The translations under genes were made by a program, and so were the position numbers. The notes under the pieces are model-generated. The model saw only the letters and a program-made list of their open reading frames with translations, was not told where the DNA came from and ran no database searches. A stretch of 64,000 bases of DNA from Campylobacter fetus subsp. testudinum 03-427 (GTDB lineage Bacteria > Campylobacterota > Campylobacteria > Campylobacterales > Campylobacteraceae): positions 310,001 to 374,000 of the forward strand of contig CP006833.1 of assembly GCA_000495505.1 (NCBI GenBank). Direction: 5' to 3'. How positions within the stretch are numbered: the first letter of the stretch is position 1; the number at the start of each line of letters is the position of its first letter. Shown one piece after another: positions 8,711 to 17,655 of this stretch.

Positions 8711-9722
8711 TAATAAAAATCTTACTAAATTTATAAAAGCGTCAGGTTGCGCTGCCAAACTAGACCCGTCGGGTTTAACACAAAGCATCGGCAGCATTTT
8801 AGAGCCTCATAGTAAGCTTTTATCATCTATAAGTAGCAATGAAGATGCTGGGGTATTTTTACTAGAAGATGGTAGCGCTATCGTGCAGACTTTGGATTTT
8901 ATAACTCCAGTAGTCGATGATCCGTTTTTATATGGAATGATAGCAGCCGCAAACTCTCTAAGTGATATATTTGCTATGGGTGCAAAAGCAATGACTGCTA
9001 TGAATATAGTCGGTTTTGATAGTTGTCATTTTGAAAATGAAGTTTTAAAAGAGATTATGGCTGGAGGAAAAAGCAAGATAAAAGAGTGCGGCGCGGTTTT
9101 AGTAGGCGGACATAGCATAGAAACTGTAGAAACTATTTATGGACTAAGCGTAACAGGAAGTGTAGATAGCAGCAAGTTTTGGTCAAATAATTCAGCAAAA
9201 ATGGGCGATATGTTGATACTAACAAAACCTCTTGGAAGCGGCGTTTTAACAACTGCTTTAAAAGCGGATATGCTGAGTTTAGATGAGATACGTGAGATTT
9301 CAAATTTAATGTCTCAGCTAAACTTTTACGCTGTTGATGCTCTATCTGGTTTAAAAGTCAATGCTGCTACTGATGTTACTGGATTTGGATTTTTGGGTCA
9401 TTTGAGCGAAATGTTAAGAGATGATGTAAGTTTTGATATATATAAAAACAGCATTCCTTTACTAGCTAGTGCTAAGAAGTTTTCAAATTTAGGTCTGATT
9501 CCTGAGGGAAGTTATAAAAATAGTGTTTTTACCGCTGAAATTTGTAATATCAAACCAGATATCTTGCTAAGCGATGCGCAAACTAGCGGAGGACTTATCA
9601 TTAGTATAAATGAAGATGATGCTTACAAAGCGCTTTCAAATTTAAAAAACGCAGGATATGAGAGCTCTTGTATAGTTGGAACCGTAAAAAGAAAAAGTGA
9701 ATATAAAATAAATTTAATCTAG
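8691..9722 (+). CDS. selD: Selenide, water dikinase SelD
   Basis: Makes monoselenophosphate from selenide and ATP, the selenium donor for selenocysteine. The 343 residues show ASGCAAKL near the N terminus, where Cys and Lys line up with E. coli Cys17 and Lys20. The codon is TGC, so this SelD uses cysteine rather than selenocysteine, and the second cysteine of the E. coli CGCK motif is alanine here. Further blocks are LSDIFAMGAKAMTAMNIVG, VGGHSIE, DVTGFGFLGHLSEM and DAQTSGG. It overlaps yedF by 20 bases, so both are translated from one message. The tRNA-Sec gene at 37120 shows that the pathway is used. Confidence 0.95.
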   Translation: MKQFIYNNKNLTKFIKASGCAAKLDPSGLTQSIGSILEPHSKLLSSISSNEDAGVFLLEDGSAIVQTLDFITPVVDDPFLYGMIAAANSLSDIFAMGAKAMTAMNIVGFDSCHFENEVLKEIMAGGKSKIKECGAVLVGGHSIETVETIYGLSVTGSVDSSKFWSNNSAKMGDMLILTKPLGSGVLTTALKADMLSLDEIREISNLMSQLNFYAVDALSGLKVNAATDVTGFGFLGHLSEMLRDDVSFDIYKNSIPLLASAKKFSNLGLIPEGSYKNSVFTAEICNIKPDILLSDAQTSGGLIISINEDDAYKALSNLKNAGYESSCIVGTVKRKSEYKINLI

Positions 9723-9731
9723 GAGCAATAA

Positions 9732-10358
9732 ATGAATGTTAAAGAGGCTTTAAACTTTCGTCATGCATGTAAGATTTTTGATGAAAATAGAAAAATAGAC
9801 AGCGCGGATTTTGATGATATTTTAGAAGCTGGTCGCTTGTCCCCATCTTCTATGGGTATGCAACCGTGGGAATTTGAAGTGATAGAAGATAAAAAGCTTT
9901 TAGAAGAGATGAGAAAAGCGTGCTGGGGTCAAGTTCAGATCACGACTGCGTCAAAAGTTGTCGTGATATACGCTAAAATAGATGATCTAAGAGCTAGCTC
10001 AAACTATGCTAAATCCATAATATGTGGTAGAAAAGATAAAAGTGAAGAGGAGCAAAAAGCGTACTTACAAAGATATGCAAATATGCTTAAAGATAACGAA
10101 GGCACTAGCGATAAAGATATTTTTAGTTGGGCTAGAGCTCAGTGCTATTTGGCAGCGCAAAATATGATGATGCAAGCTGCTTTTTTAGGAATAGACAGCT
10201 GCCCTATGGAGGGATTTGTACGAGATGAACTAGAAAGCGTTTTAAGTATAGATACGAAACAAAAAAGAGTTGCTCTTGTGCTTACTTTTGGATATAGGAA
10301 AAATCCTGCTAGCAAAAAACAGAGACGAGATATAAAAGATATCGTAAAATACAGATAA
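9732..10358 (+). CDS. Nitroreductase-family NAD(P)H oxidoreductase (NfsB/RdxA-like)
   Basis: FMN-dependent oxidoreductase of the nitroreductase fold. At 208 residues it has the FMN-binding Arg/His start (NFRHACKIFDENRKI), the LSPSSMGMQPW loop near residue 40, and the C-terminal VALVLTFGYRKNP. The start resembles Helicobacter RdxA, whose loss gives metronidazole resistance in that genus, but the true substrate cannot be read from sequence. It follows selD by 9 bases with an AGGAG site, so it is likely in the same transcript. Alternative: a quinone or flavin reductase of the same fold. Confidence 0.85.
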   Translation: MNVKEALNFRHACKIFDENRKIDSADFDDILEAGRLSPSSMGMQPWEFEVIEDKKLLEEMRKACWGQVQITTASKVVVIYAKIDDLRASSNYAKSIICGRKDKSEEEQKAYLQRYANMLKDNEGTSDKDIFSWARAQCYLAAQNMMMQAAFLGIDSCPMEGFVRDELESVLSIDTKQKRVALVLTFGYRKNPASKKQRRDIKDIVKYR

Positions 10359-10368
10359 GTAAAATATC

Positions 10369-11442
10369 GTGGCAGACGATCAAGAAAAAACAGAAGAACC
10401 CACCGGGAAAAAGCTAGAAGACGCTAGAAATAAAGGCAACGTCGCAAAATCTCAAGACGTAAGCGGTTTTGTGACGTTGTTAGTAGGATTTGCAGCTCTT
10501 GTTGGGCTTTTAGGATTTATGGGAGAGAGACTAGTAAATCTTTATCTTTACTATCAAGGTCTTATCGGCGTGGAGATTACTCGTGAGCTGTTTTTTAGGA
10601 TAACTATCCATTCAATGCTTCAGACGCTTTTGATAATTTTGCCAGTAGCTATTTGTATTATGATAGCAGGAATCATATCAAATGTAATGCAGTTTGGATT
10701 TTTATTTACCGTTGAGCCTATTATGCCAAATTTCAGTAAAATCGATCCGATAAAAGGTATCGCAAATCTGTTTTCTTTGAAAAAACTTATCGATTCTATT
10801 AAAATTATATTGAAAGTAAGCGCCGTTTTTGGCGTCGCATTTTACTTTTTTTTGCAGTTTGTAAAAGAACTTCCTCATACTATATTTTTCTCAATGTTTA
10901 ATCAGCTTTTATGGCTTAAAGAGAAGATGCTTATATTAGCCGGAGTTATGTTGCTCTTGTTTTTGATAATTGCTATAGCAGATATTTTTATCGTACGTTA
11001 TCAGTACTTTAAAGGTCTTAGAATGAGCAAACAAGAGATAAAAGATGAGTTTAAACAGATGGAAGGAGATCCAAAAGTAAAAGGTCGCATAAGACAGCTT
11101 CAGATGCAAGCAGCAAGAAAAAGAATGATGCAAAATATCCCTACTGCAGATGTCGTTATCACAAACCCTACTCACTACGCTGTGGCTCTGCGCTATGACA
11201 AAGAAAAAGAAAAAGCTCCGATTGTTTTAGCAAAAGGCGTGGATCATTTAGCACTGCGCATTAGAAAGATAGCTACGGAAAATGGTATTCAAATAGTAGA
11301 AAATCCGCCTCTTGCAAGGGAGCTTTATAAACTATGTGATGTCGATGATCAGATACCAGCAAATTTATTTCAAGCCGTTGCCGAGGTGTTAAGCTTCGTT
11401 TATCTCGGCAATAGAGCTAAATTTGAAAGCAAGTTAAAATAA
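10369..11442 (+). CDS. flhB: Flagellar type III export switch protein FlhB
   Basis: Inner-membrane component of the flagellar export gate that switches export from rod/hook to filament substrates. It has 357 residues, four hydrophobic segments between about residues 30 and 210, and the self-cleaving NPTH motif (ITNPTHYAVALRY) near residue 265 in the cytoplasmic domain. The start is GTG at 10369 with a weak ribosome site; the N terminus ADDQEKTEEPTGKKLEDAR is the classical FlhB opening, which supports that start. It lies 10 bases after the nitroreductase and away from other flagellar genes, typical of the scattered flagellar genes of Campylobacter. Confidence 0.95.
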   Translation: MADDQEKTEEPTGKKLEDARNKGNVAKSQDVSGFVTLLVGFAALVGLLGFMGERLVNLYLYYQGLIGVEITRELFFRITIHSMLQTLLIILPVAICIMIAGIISNVMQFGFLFTVEPIMPNFSKIDPIKGIANLFSLKKLIDSIKIILKVSAVFGVAFYFFLQFVKELPHTIFFSMFNQLLWLKEKMLILAGVMLLLFLIIAIADIFIVRYQYFKGLRMSKQEIKDEFKQMEGDPKVKGRIRQLQMQAARKRMMQNIPTADVVITNPTHYAVALRYDKEKEKAPIVLAKGVDHLALRIRKIATENGIQIVENPPLARELYKLCDVDDQIPANLFQAVAEVLSFVYLGNRAKFESKLK

Positions 11443-11479
11443 TCAAATTTCTATTTAAATTTAAAAATAAGTTCTAAAT

Positions 11480-12658
11480 TTAAAACTCGTTTTGAGATTT
11501 ACTAGCTTTTCTAAGTACGATATATCCAGCCACTGCGCACATAGTGCTGGCTAATAATATGGCGATTTTATTTGCATATAAAAACGCGTCACTCTCGGCG
11601 TATGCTAAACCATCTATGAAAAGACTCATACTCATACCAACTCCAGTTAGTATGGATAATCCATATAGATGTAGCCATCCACAGCCATTAGGAAGCTCTG
11701 CTAACTTGCATTTTATAGCTAAAAAAGCAAAGCTAAATACTCCTATTTGCTTACCGATAAATAGTCCAAATATTATCCCAAGTGGTACTGGATGAGTTAA
11801 GTTTAAGATAGAGTCCTTGCTAAATACGACTCCTGCATTTGAAAAAGCAAATATAGGAAGTATCAAAAACGCTACGATCGGATGCAAAAAGTGCATTATT
11901 GACTGTAGCATTCCATGCTCAGGATCTCCATCTTCATCTCTTAAAGGTATAAACATACTTGCTATGATTCCAGCTAAAGTAGCATGAACCCCGCTCATAA
12001 GCACAGATACCCATAATACTAGACCACATAATAAATAGACATAGGTATTTTGATTATTTTTATAATTTAAAATAGTTAGAACGACTATAGCGCAAAATGA
12101 TATGAAAAGAGATATTATGCTTAATGTTTTAGTATAAAATATAGCTATGATGATTATAGCAGCCACATCATCTATGATAGCAAGGCTTAACAAAAATAGC
12201 TTCAAGCTAATAGGAATTCTACTTCCAAGCAAAAACAGCACCGCTAAAGCAAACGCAGTATCGCTAACTGTAGGTATAGCCCAACCATTTACATCAAAGC
12301 TATTTGAGTGATTTAGTATGTAAAAGATGACGGCTGGAACTATCACGCCGCCGATTCCTGCTATGCTAGGAAGAGCTACTTTGCTAATTGAGTTTAATTC
12401 GCCTTCTAAAAACTCATATTTAAGCTCAAGTCCTATAAAAAAGAAAAATATCGCCATAAGTCCGTCATTTACCCATAAAATCGTAGGCTTTATCAGCTTA
12501 AATTCGCCAAAAATTATACCAGAGTCAAGTCTTAATATCTCGCTGTAAAATTCGTTTAAAACACCGTTATTAGCTAGTATAAGAGCCAATATCATAGCTA
12601 ATATTATGAGTATGCCGCTTGCTGATTCCTTTTGTAAGAAATTTTTAATTATATTCAT
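11480..12658 (-). CDS. nhaA: Na+/H+ antiporter NhaA
   Basis: Electrogenic sodium/proton antiporter of the inner membrane for pH and salt homeostasis. The 392 residues form about 12 hydrophobic segments. Family blocks are FLQKESASGILIILAM at the N terminus, VNDGLMAIFFFFIGLELK, the paired aspartates in LLSLAIIDDVAAIIIIA near residues 160-165 that bind the ion, and GVHATLAGI. An AAAGG ribosome site precedes the ATG. It converges with flhB across a 37-base AT-rich gap. Campylobacter genomes often carry one or two nhaA genes. Confidence 0.95.
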   Translation of the reverse strand: MNIIKNFLQKESASGILIILAMILALILANNGVLNEFYSEILRLDSGIIFGEFKLIKPTILWVNDGLMAIFFFFIGLELKYEFLEGELNSISKVALPSIAGIGGVIVPAVIFYILNHSNSFDVNGWAIPTVSDTAFALAVLFLLGSRIPISLKLFLLSLAIIDDVAAIIIIAIFYTKTLSIISLFISFCAIVVLTILNYKNNQNTYVYLLCGLVLWVSVLMSGVHATLAGIIASMFIPLRDEDGDPEHGMLQSIMHFLHPIVAFLILPIFAFSNAGVVFSKDSILNLTHPVPLGIIFGLFIGKQIGVFSFAFLAIKCKLAELPNGCGWLHLYGLSILTGVGMSMSLFIDGLAYAESDAFLYANKIAILLASTMCAVAGYIVLRKASKSQNEF

Positions 12659-13038
12659 CTTTGACCTTTATGGTATTATTGGCAAATTAAATTAAAATAT
12701 ATGTAAAGTGATTTAAATGCGTGATGTAGCTGAATTTTATCTGGAATTTATTAACAAATTACTAAAAATTATATATTTTTTTAAATTTTTGCAATTATCG
12801 AAATATGGTTAAGCTGTGGATATACCACTATAATTTACAGATTATTTTATACGTTTTCAAAGTGTTATGCTTTGTAAGAAATCATAATTAAAATTAAATT
12901 AAATTCAAATATAATTAAATATTTTATAAATGCAATTTTGCCATTATACTATGAATATATTTTTAAATTTATAACTGTTTTAAATTTAAAACAGTTTATA
13001 TCAGCCGGTTTTTAAATTTAAACTCAGCTAATATAAAT
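12659..13038. other. Intergenic region between nhaA and uvrA, no gene seen
   Basis: About 380 very AT-rich bases with no reading frame of note. It holds a TATAAT on the plus strand at 12829-12834, a weak CAAAG/CTTTG stem at about 12858-12874, one DnaA-box-like TGTGGATAT at 12815, and a perfect AT-rich palindrome listed separately. The nhaA promoter must lie in its first part. A short RNA downstream of 12834 is possible but nothing further supports it. Confidence 0.5.
12973..12996. repeat. Perfect 24-base palindrome upstream of the uvrA stop
   Basis: Arms AACTGTTTTAAA and TTTAAAACAGTT join without a spacer to form a perfect 24-base palindrome, 43 bases beyond the uvrA stop codon at its 3' side. 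It could be a weak terminator for uvrA (minus-strand transcript) or a protein site. The core TTTAAATTTAAA recurs widely in this genome, so part of the symmetry is the common core and only the AACTGTTT ends are specific. Confidence 0.5.
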
Positions 13039-15870
13039 TTACTTCAAAAGCCCCATATCTTTTAGTTCGTTTTCTAAAAACTCTCCAGTAAATGAGCCTG
13101 TTTTTTTATATTTTTTAGCTACTTCGATAGGAGTTCCTTTAGAGATCACTTTTCCGCCTCCAGCTCCGCCCTCAGGTCCCATATCTATCAGATAGTCGCA
13201 GTTTTTTATAACATCAAGGTTATGTTCTATGACTATGACAGAATTCCCAAGATCTACTAAATGATGCAAGACTTTTACTAGTCTATCCACATCGGCAAAA
13301 TGAAGGCCAGTAGTTGGCTCATCAAGCACGTACAAAGTGTTTCCAGTATCGCTTCTGCTGAGTTCTTTTGAAAGCTTTATGCGTTGTGCTTCGCCGCCGC
13401 TTAGAGTGGTTGCTGGCTGACCTAAAGTCACGTATCCAAGTCCGACATCGCTTATAGTTTTTAGTTTTGCATAAATTTTTGGTACAGCTTTGAAAAAAGT
13501 AAGCGCTTCATCTACGCTCATATTTAAAACTTCGGCTATATTTTTGCCTTTATACTCTATCTCTAAAGTCTGGGCGTTGTAGCGAGAGCCTTTGCAGATA
13601 TCACAAACTACGTTGATATCTGGTAAAAAGTGCATTTCTACTTTTATCTCTCCTTCTCCGCTACATTTTTCGCATCTACCGCCTTTTACGTTGAAACTAA
13701 ATCTTCCTATTTTGTATCCTCTGAGTTTTGCTTCTTTTGTAGAGGCAAAAAGCCCTCTTATCTCATCCATAACTCCAGTATAGGTTGCAGGGTTGCTGCG
13801 TGGCGTACGACCGATAGGGCTTTGATCAAGGTAGATAACTTTATCGAGATATTCCAAGCCTTCTATTTTGACGCCTTTTATCTTTTGTACTTTTTTGGCT
13901 CTATTTAACTCTTCAAGAGCAGTTGGAAGTAGAGTTTGGAGTACGAGTGAGCTTTTTCCACTACCGCTTACTCCTGTTACTCCTACTAAATTTCTAAGCG
14001 GAAATTTGACGTTTAAATTTGAAATGTTATTTAAATTTACGTTACTTATGCTTAGAAAGTCACTTTGTTTTCTACCTTTGTAGTAGTTTATGGAGTTTGT
14101 ACCGTTTATATAGTTTGCTGTTTGAGTGTTTGATCTTAAAAGCTCTTTGTAAGTTCCTGCAAATACAACTTCTCCGCCATGAATTCCTGCTCCAGGACCG
14201 ATATCTACGATAAAATCAGCCGCTTCTATGGTTTTTTTGTCGTGCTCGACTACGATTACTGTATTTCCTTTTTCTTGCAAGCTTCTTAATGTTTTTATGA
14301 GTTTTAAAGTGTCTCTTTCGTGAAGTCCTATGCTAGGCTCATCAAGCACGTACATTACGCCACTAAGTCCGCTTCCTATCTGGCTTGCGATACGAATTCT
14401 TTGGGCTTCACCACCACTTATAGTTCTAGCGTCTCTACCAAGACTTAGATATCCAAGTCCGACATCATAAAGAAAAAATAGTCTTTCGTTTATCTCTTTT
14501 AAGATAGGCGAGGCGATCATCTTTTGCTGATCATTTAGATGAATGAAATTTGAACTATCGCTAAAAAATTTAGTGCAGTTTTCGATACTCATATCTATGA
14601 TATCGCCTATGGTTTTTTCAGCGACTTTGACTGCTAAACTCTCTTGTTTTAGGCGCTTAGCGTTACAAACTTCACACTGTTTTTCAGTCATATAATCGCT
14701 AAAATCTTTATCGTCTTTTAAAATTTCATAGGCGATTTTTAAGACGCCATCAAAAGTTTTACTTATCTTATGTCTTTTCCATAAAAAATCTATATTTTTA
14801 GCATTTCCGTAAAGTATAAGCCTCTTTTCATCATCGCTTAATTCATAGTAAGGAGTTTTAATATTTATACCGTTTTGTTCGCAAAAAGCAAGTGTAAATT
14901 TATAAAAATAACTCTTATTAAATCCATACATCACTTTTATAGCACCACCTTCTACGCTGAGATTTTCATCGATGATTTTGTTTAGATCTAAGCTAAAACG
15001 GATCCCAAGTCCGTCGCAGCTAGGACAAGCGCCTTTTGGAGAGTTGAAGCTAAAGCTTAAGGGTTCAAGAGCGTTAAATGATATTTTACAATCAAAACAA
15101 GCATTATGTTCGCTAAAGTGTATAAAACTCTTTTCTAAGCTTAACTCTTCAGCGTTGCTTATATCGATCTCTACTTCGCCAAAACTCTCGTGGAGTGCTT
15201 TTTCGACGTCACTTGCTATCCTTGAAGAGTTTTCTGGGCTTATGACTACTCTATCTATCACAACTTTTATAGTGTGTTTTTTGGTTTTGCTAAGTTCTAT
15301 CTCTTCATCTAGCCTTACCATTACGCCATCTATCATAGCTCTTACGTAGCCTTTGTTAGCAAGACTCTCTAGTTCGTCTGTAAAACTTCCCTTTTTTTCG
15401 CGTACGATAGGAGCCAGTATTGTTATCTTAGCGTCATTTGGTAGTTTTAAAATTTGATCTATGATATCACTTGCGCTCATTTTTGAGACGATTTTACCGC
15501 ATTTATGGCAGTGTTGAACTCCGATTCTAGCGTATAAAAGTCTTAGATAATCATAAATTTCAGTTATAGTTCCTACAGTTGAGCGAGGATTTTTACTTGT
15601 TGATTTTTGATCGATTGCGATAGCAGGAGTAAGACCTTCGATGTGATCGACGTCTGGTTTTCCCACTCTATCTAAAAACTGCCTTGCGTAAGAAGAAAGG
15701 CTCTCTATATAGCGTCTTTGACCCTCTGCGTAAAGTGTGTCAAAAGCGAGCGTACTTTTTCCGCTACCGCTAAGTCCTGTGAATACTACAAGGCGGTTTT
15801 TTGGTATTTCTAAGCTGATATTTTTAAGATTGTGCTCTTTTGCACCTGTTATTTTTATAGTTTCTCTCAT
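13039..15870 (-). CDS. uvrA: Excinuclease ABC subunit UvrA
   Basis: Damage-recognition ATPase of nucleotide excision repair; it loads UvrB on lesions. The 943 residues hold two ABC modules: Walker A GLSGSGKST near residue 33 and GVSGSGKSSL near residue 635, each with an ABC signature (ISGGEAQRI and LSGGEAQRI). Zinc-binding cysteines are visible as CHKCGK, CFDCK and CSGEGE...CDICKG. Length is standard. Several smaller frames on the opposite strand are shadows of this codon-rich gene. It has its own promoter and stands alone between nhaA and the TSUP genes. Confidence 0.98.
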   Translation of the reverse strand: MRETIKITGAKEHNLKNISLEIPKNRLVVFTGLSGSGKSTLAFDTLYAEGQRRYIESLSSYARQFLDRVGKPDVDHIEGLTPAIAIDQKSTSKNPRSTVGTITEIYDYLRLLYARIGVQHCHKCGKIVSKMSASDIIDQILKLPNDAKITILAPIVREKKGSFTDELESLANKGYVRAMIDGVMVRLDEEIELSKTKKHTIKVVIDRVVISPENSSRIASDVEKALHESFGEVEIDISNAEELSLEKSFIHFSEHNACFDCKISFNALEPLSFSFNSPKGACPSCDGLGIRFSLDLNKIIDENLSVEGGAIKVMYGFNKSYFYKFTLAFCEQNGINIKTPYYELSDDEKRLILYGNAKNIDFLWKRHKISKTFDGVLKIAYEILKDDKDFSDYMTEKQCEVCNAKRLKQESLAVKVAEKTIGDIIDMSIENCTKFFSDSSNFIHLNDQQKMIASPILKEINERLFFLYDVGLGYLSLGRDARTISGGEAQRIRIASQIGSGLSGVMYVLDEPSIGLHERDTLKLIKTLRSLQEKGNTVIVVEHDKKTIEAADFIVDIGPGAGIHGGEVVFAGTYKELLRSNTQTANYINGTNSINYYKGRKQSDFLSISNVNLNNISNLNVKFPLRNLVGVTGVSGSGKSSLVLQTLLPTALEELNRAKKVQKIKGVKIEGLEYLDKVIYLDQSPIGRTPRSNPATYTGVMDEIRGLFASTKEAKLRGYKIGRFSFNVKGGRCEKCSGEGEIKVEMHFLPDINVVCDICKGSRYNAQTLEIEYKGKNIAEVLNMSVDEALTFFKAVPKIYAKLKTISDVGLGYVTLGQPATTLSGGEAQRIKLSKELSRSDTGNTLYVLDEPTTGLHFADVDRLVKVLHHLVDLGNSVIVIEHNLDVIKNCDYLIDMGPEGGAGGGKVISKGTPIEVAKKYKKTGSFTGEFLENELKDMGLLK

Positions 15871-15898
15871 AATTCGTCCATTAAATTTAAAAACTGCA

Positions 15899-15904
15899 AT
15901 TATA
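15899..15904 (-). promoter_or_regulatory. Sigma-70 -10 element for uvrA
   Basis: Reads TATAAT on the minus strand within GATATAATTGC, 28 bases ahead of the uvrA ATG, with an AT-rich upstream stretch. Confidence 0.55.
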
Positions 15905-16034
15905 TCTAAAATTGTTTTAATCTTAAAGAAACAAGGAAAAATCTAAATTTAAATACTGAATTTCAAATAATCTCTGTTATGTCCTTGACTACGGCTGTAT
16001 CTGGTCTAAGGATTGAATTTTATCGGCTAAATTT

Positions 16035-16778
16035 CTAGCCAAGAAAAATCTTTTTTATAGTTAGTAAAAACAGTGTCATATTAAATCCTAAATTTAGTCG
16101 TTTTTGTTTTGTTCTGTCTATTTTTATAGATGCGTTTGTACCAAAATATACGCCAATTAACGCTCCTATACCAAGGGCAAATCCGTGGTAATAATCCACA
16201 AGTCCATTTATGCTAAGGCTTATAAATCCGCTAATTCCTGCAAAAACTACAAAAAATAACCCCATAGATACAGCTTTTTTGATATCGTATCCTAAAAATC
16301 CAAAAAATATAAGGCTTATAAGCATTCCTCCACCGATTCCGACGCTGACGCCCATTATACCTACAAAAATACCTATTATGATAAGTATAGGTTTAGATAG
16401 TTTTTTCTCTTCGCTAACAAAACTTTTTTTGATAAAAGCCTTTATGATCATAATGAAAAGCAGACTCGCAAACATACATTCTAGCCATAAAGATGGAGTG
16501 TATTTGACTATAAATCCACTTAAAAATGCACCAAATATACCGCCGATTCCTACGTAAAATCCCTCTCCAAATTTAAACATACCTTTTTTATAGTTGATAT
16601 ATGAGCCAAAAAGTGAGCTAAATATCATCTGCATGACTGATATTCCAATCGCGTATTTGATATCATATCCTAAAAATACAAGCACGCTTACGATAATTCC
16701 GCCGCCACCGATCCCGAAAAATCCCGACGCAAATCCTACAAAAACACCAAAAAAGCTAAGTAGCAAAAACTCACTCAT
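16035..16778 (-). CDS. TSUP-family permease (TauE/SafE type), second copy
   Basis: Predicted inner-membrane exporter or permease of the TSUP family, whose members move sulfite, sulfonates or related anions. The 247 residues have about eight hydrophobic segments and the two-fold glycine motif of the family: GFASGFFGIGGGGIIV near the N terminus and MGVSVGIGGGMLI in the second half. It is 21 bases downstream of another TSUP gene and clearly paralogous (shared GYDIKxAIGIS.MQM blocks and KxDRxKQK tails), so a tandem duplication is likely. Substrate unknown. Confidence 0.85.
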   Translation of the reverse strand: MSEFLLLSFFGVFVGFASGFFGIGGGGIIVSVLVFLGYDIKYAIGISVMQMIFSSLFGSYINYKKGMFKFGEGFYVGIGGIFGAFLSGFIVKYTPSLWLECMFASLLFIMIIKAFIKKSFVSEEKKLSKPILIIIGIFVGIMGVSVGIGGGMLISLIFFGFLGYDIKKAVSMGLFFVVFAGISGFISLSINGLVDYYHGFALGIGALIGVYFGTNASIKIDRTKQKRLNLGFNMTLFLLTIKKIFLG

Positions 16779-16799
16779 TTTTAGTCCTAATTTCTAAAT

Positions 16800-17528
16800 T
16801 TAAAAAAATATTTTTTTCACCATTAACCCAAACATAGATATATAAAGTGCTACAAGCCACCATTTTTGAGCTTGTTTGTCTATTTTATGGCTGGTTTTCG
16901 TACCAAAATACACGCCTATCAATGAACCTACTGCTATCAAAAGTCCTGCTTTATAGTTTATAAGATCATGAAAAGCAAGACTTACAAAACCAGAAATAGA
17001 GCTAAAAAGTACAAAAAATAGACTTATATATACGGATTTTTTGATATCCATTCCTAAAAATCCTACTAAAATCGGAGTTAAAAGTATCCCGCCACCAGCT
17101 CCCATAGATATGGCGATTACTCCGGTAAAAAATCCAACTATAAATAATATGGATTTTGGAGGATTTTTTGGCGTAGCAGATGTATTTACATAGAAAAATT
17201 TTGATATAGATATAGCTAAAATGATGAGCAAACCCCACTCTAAAACTCTTTCTTGCACATTTGATACGACAAATCCAGATAAGCTAGCTCCTAAAAATCC
17301 ACCCAATCCAACTATAAATCCGTCTTTGAGAATGAAATTTGAGCTTTTATAATTTATAAAGCTACCAAAAGTAGCACTTAAAACCATTTGAAGTATGGAT
17401 ATGCCTATAGCTTCTTTGATATCGTATCCTAAAGCGAGCATTATAGGCACTAAAACCGTTCCGCCGCCGATCCCGAAAAATCCAGATATGAAGCCTATCA
17501 AGATGCCAAATACCGGAAGTAAGATCAT
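16800..17528 (-). CDS. TSUP-family permease (TauE/SafE type), first copy
   Basis: First gene of the tandem pair. The 242 residues show GFISGFFGIGGGTVLVP at the N terminus, GYDIKEAIGISILQMV, a second repeat block AISMGAGGGILLTP and the C-terminal HKIDKQAQKW. About eight membrane segments. An AAGGATAG ribosome site precedes the ATG. The two copies may form a heterodimer or differ in substrate; nothing in the neighbourhood names the substrate, although DUF302 proteins are also found near sulfur genes in other bacteria (weak inference). Confidence 0.85.
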   Translation of the reverse strand: MILLPVFGILIGFISGFFGIGGGTVLVPIMLALGYDIKEAIGISILQMVLSATFGSFINYKSSNFILKDGFIVGLGGFLGASLSGFVVSNVQERVLEWGLLIILAISISKFFYVNTSATPKNPPKSILFIVGFFTGVIAISMGAGGGILLTPILVGFLGMDIKKSVYISLFFVLFSSISGFVSLAFHDLINYKAGLLIAVGSLIGVYFGTKTSHKIDKQAQKWWLVALYISMFGLMVKKIFF

Positions 17529-17554
17529 GCTATCCTTTCAAATTTGAATTAGAG

Positions 17555-17560
17555 ATTGTA
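17555..17560 (-). promoter_or_regulatory. Possible -10 element for the TSUP pair
   Basis: Reads TACAAT on the minus strand (context TTGATACAATCTC), about 27 bases before the TSUP start. Weak match. Confidence 0.35.
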
Positions 17561-17622
17561 TCAATTTAGATATAAAACATTGCTTACTAATAACAGATAG
17601 TTTTAAATTTAAAAATATAAAG

Positions 17623-17628
17623 TACAAT
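17623..17628 (+). promoter_or_regulatory. Possible -10 element for the DUF302 gene
   Basis: TACAAT in AAAGTACAATGAAG, 27 bases before the ATG at 17656, in the divergent gap with the TSUP genes. Confidence 0.4.
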
Positions 17629-17655
17629 GAAGCATTTCTATTTTAAAGGATAAGA

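Noticed and set aside
8745-8760. Possible selenocysteine (TGA) in the SelD active site
   Set aside because: The codon is TGC, so it is an ordinary cysteine. No other gene here shows an in-frame TGA interrupting a conserved frame.
12815-12823. TGTGGATAT resembling a DnaA box, as a sign of a replication origin
   Set aside because: A single imperfect box with no cluster and no dnaA or origin-linked genes nearby.
13592-15946. Several plus-strand frames opposite uvrA (for example 13592-13783, 13630-13908, 14972-15349)
   Set aside because: They are shadows of the long uvrA gene: no ribosome sites, no family resemblance, and overlapping each other.
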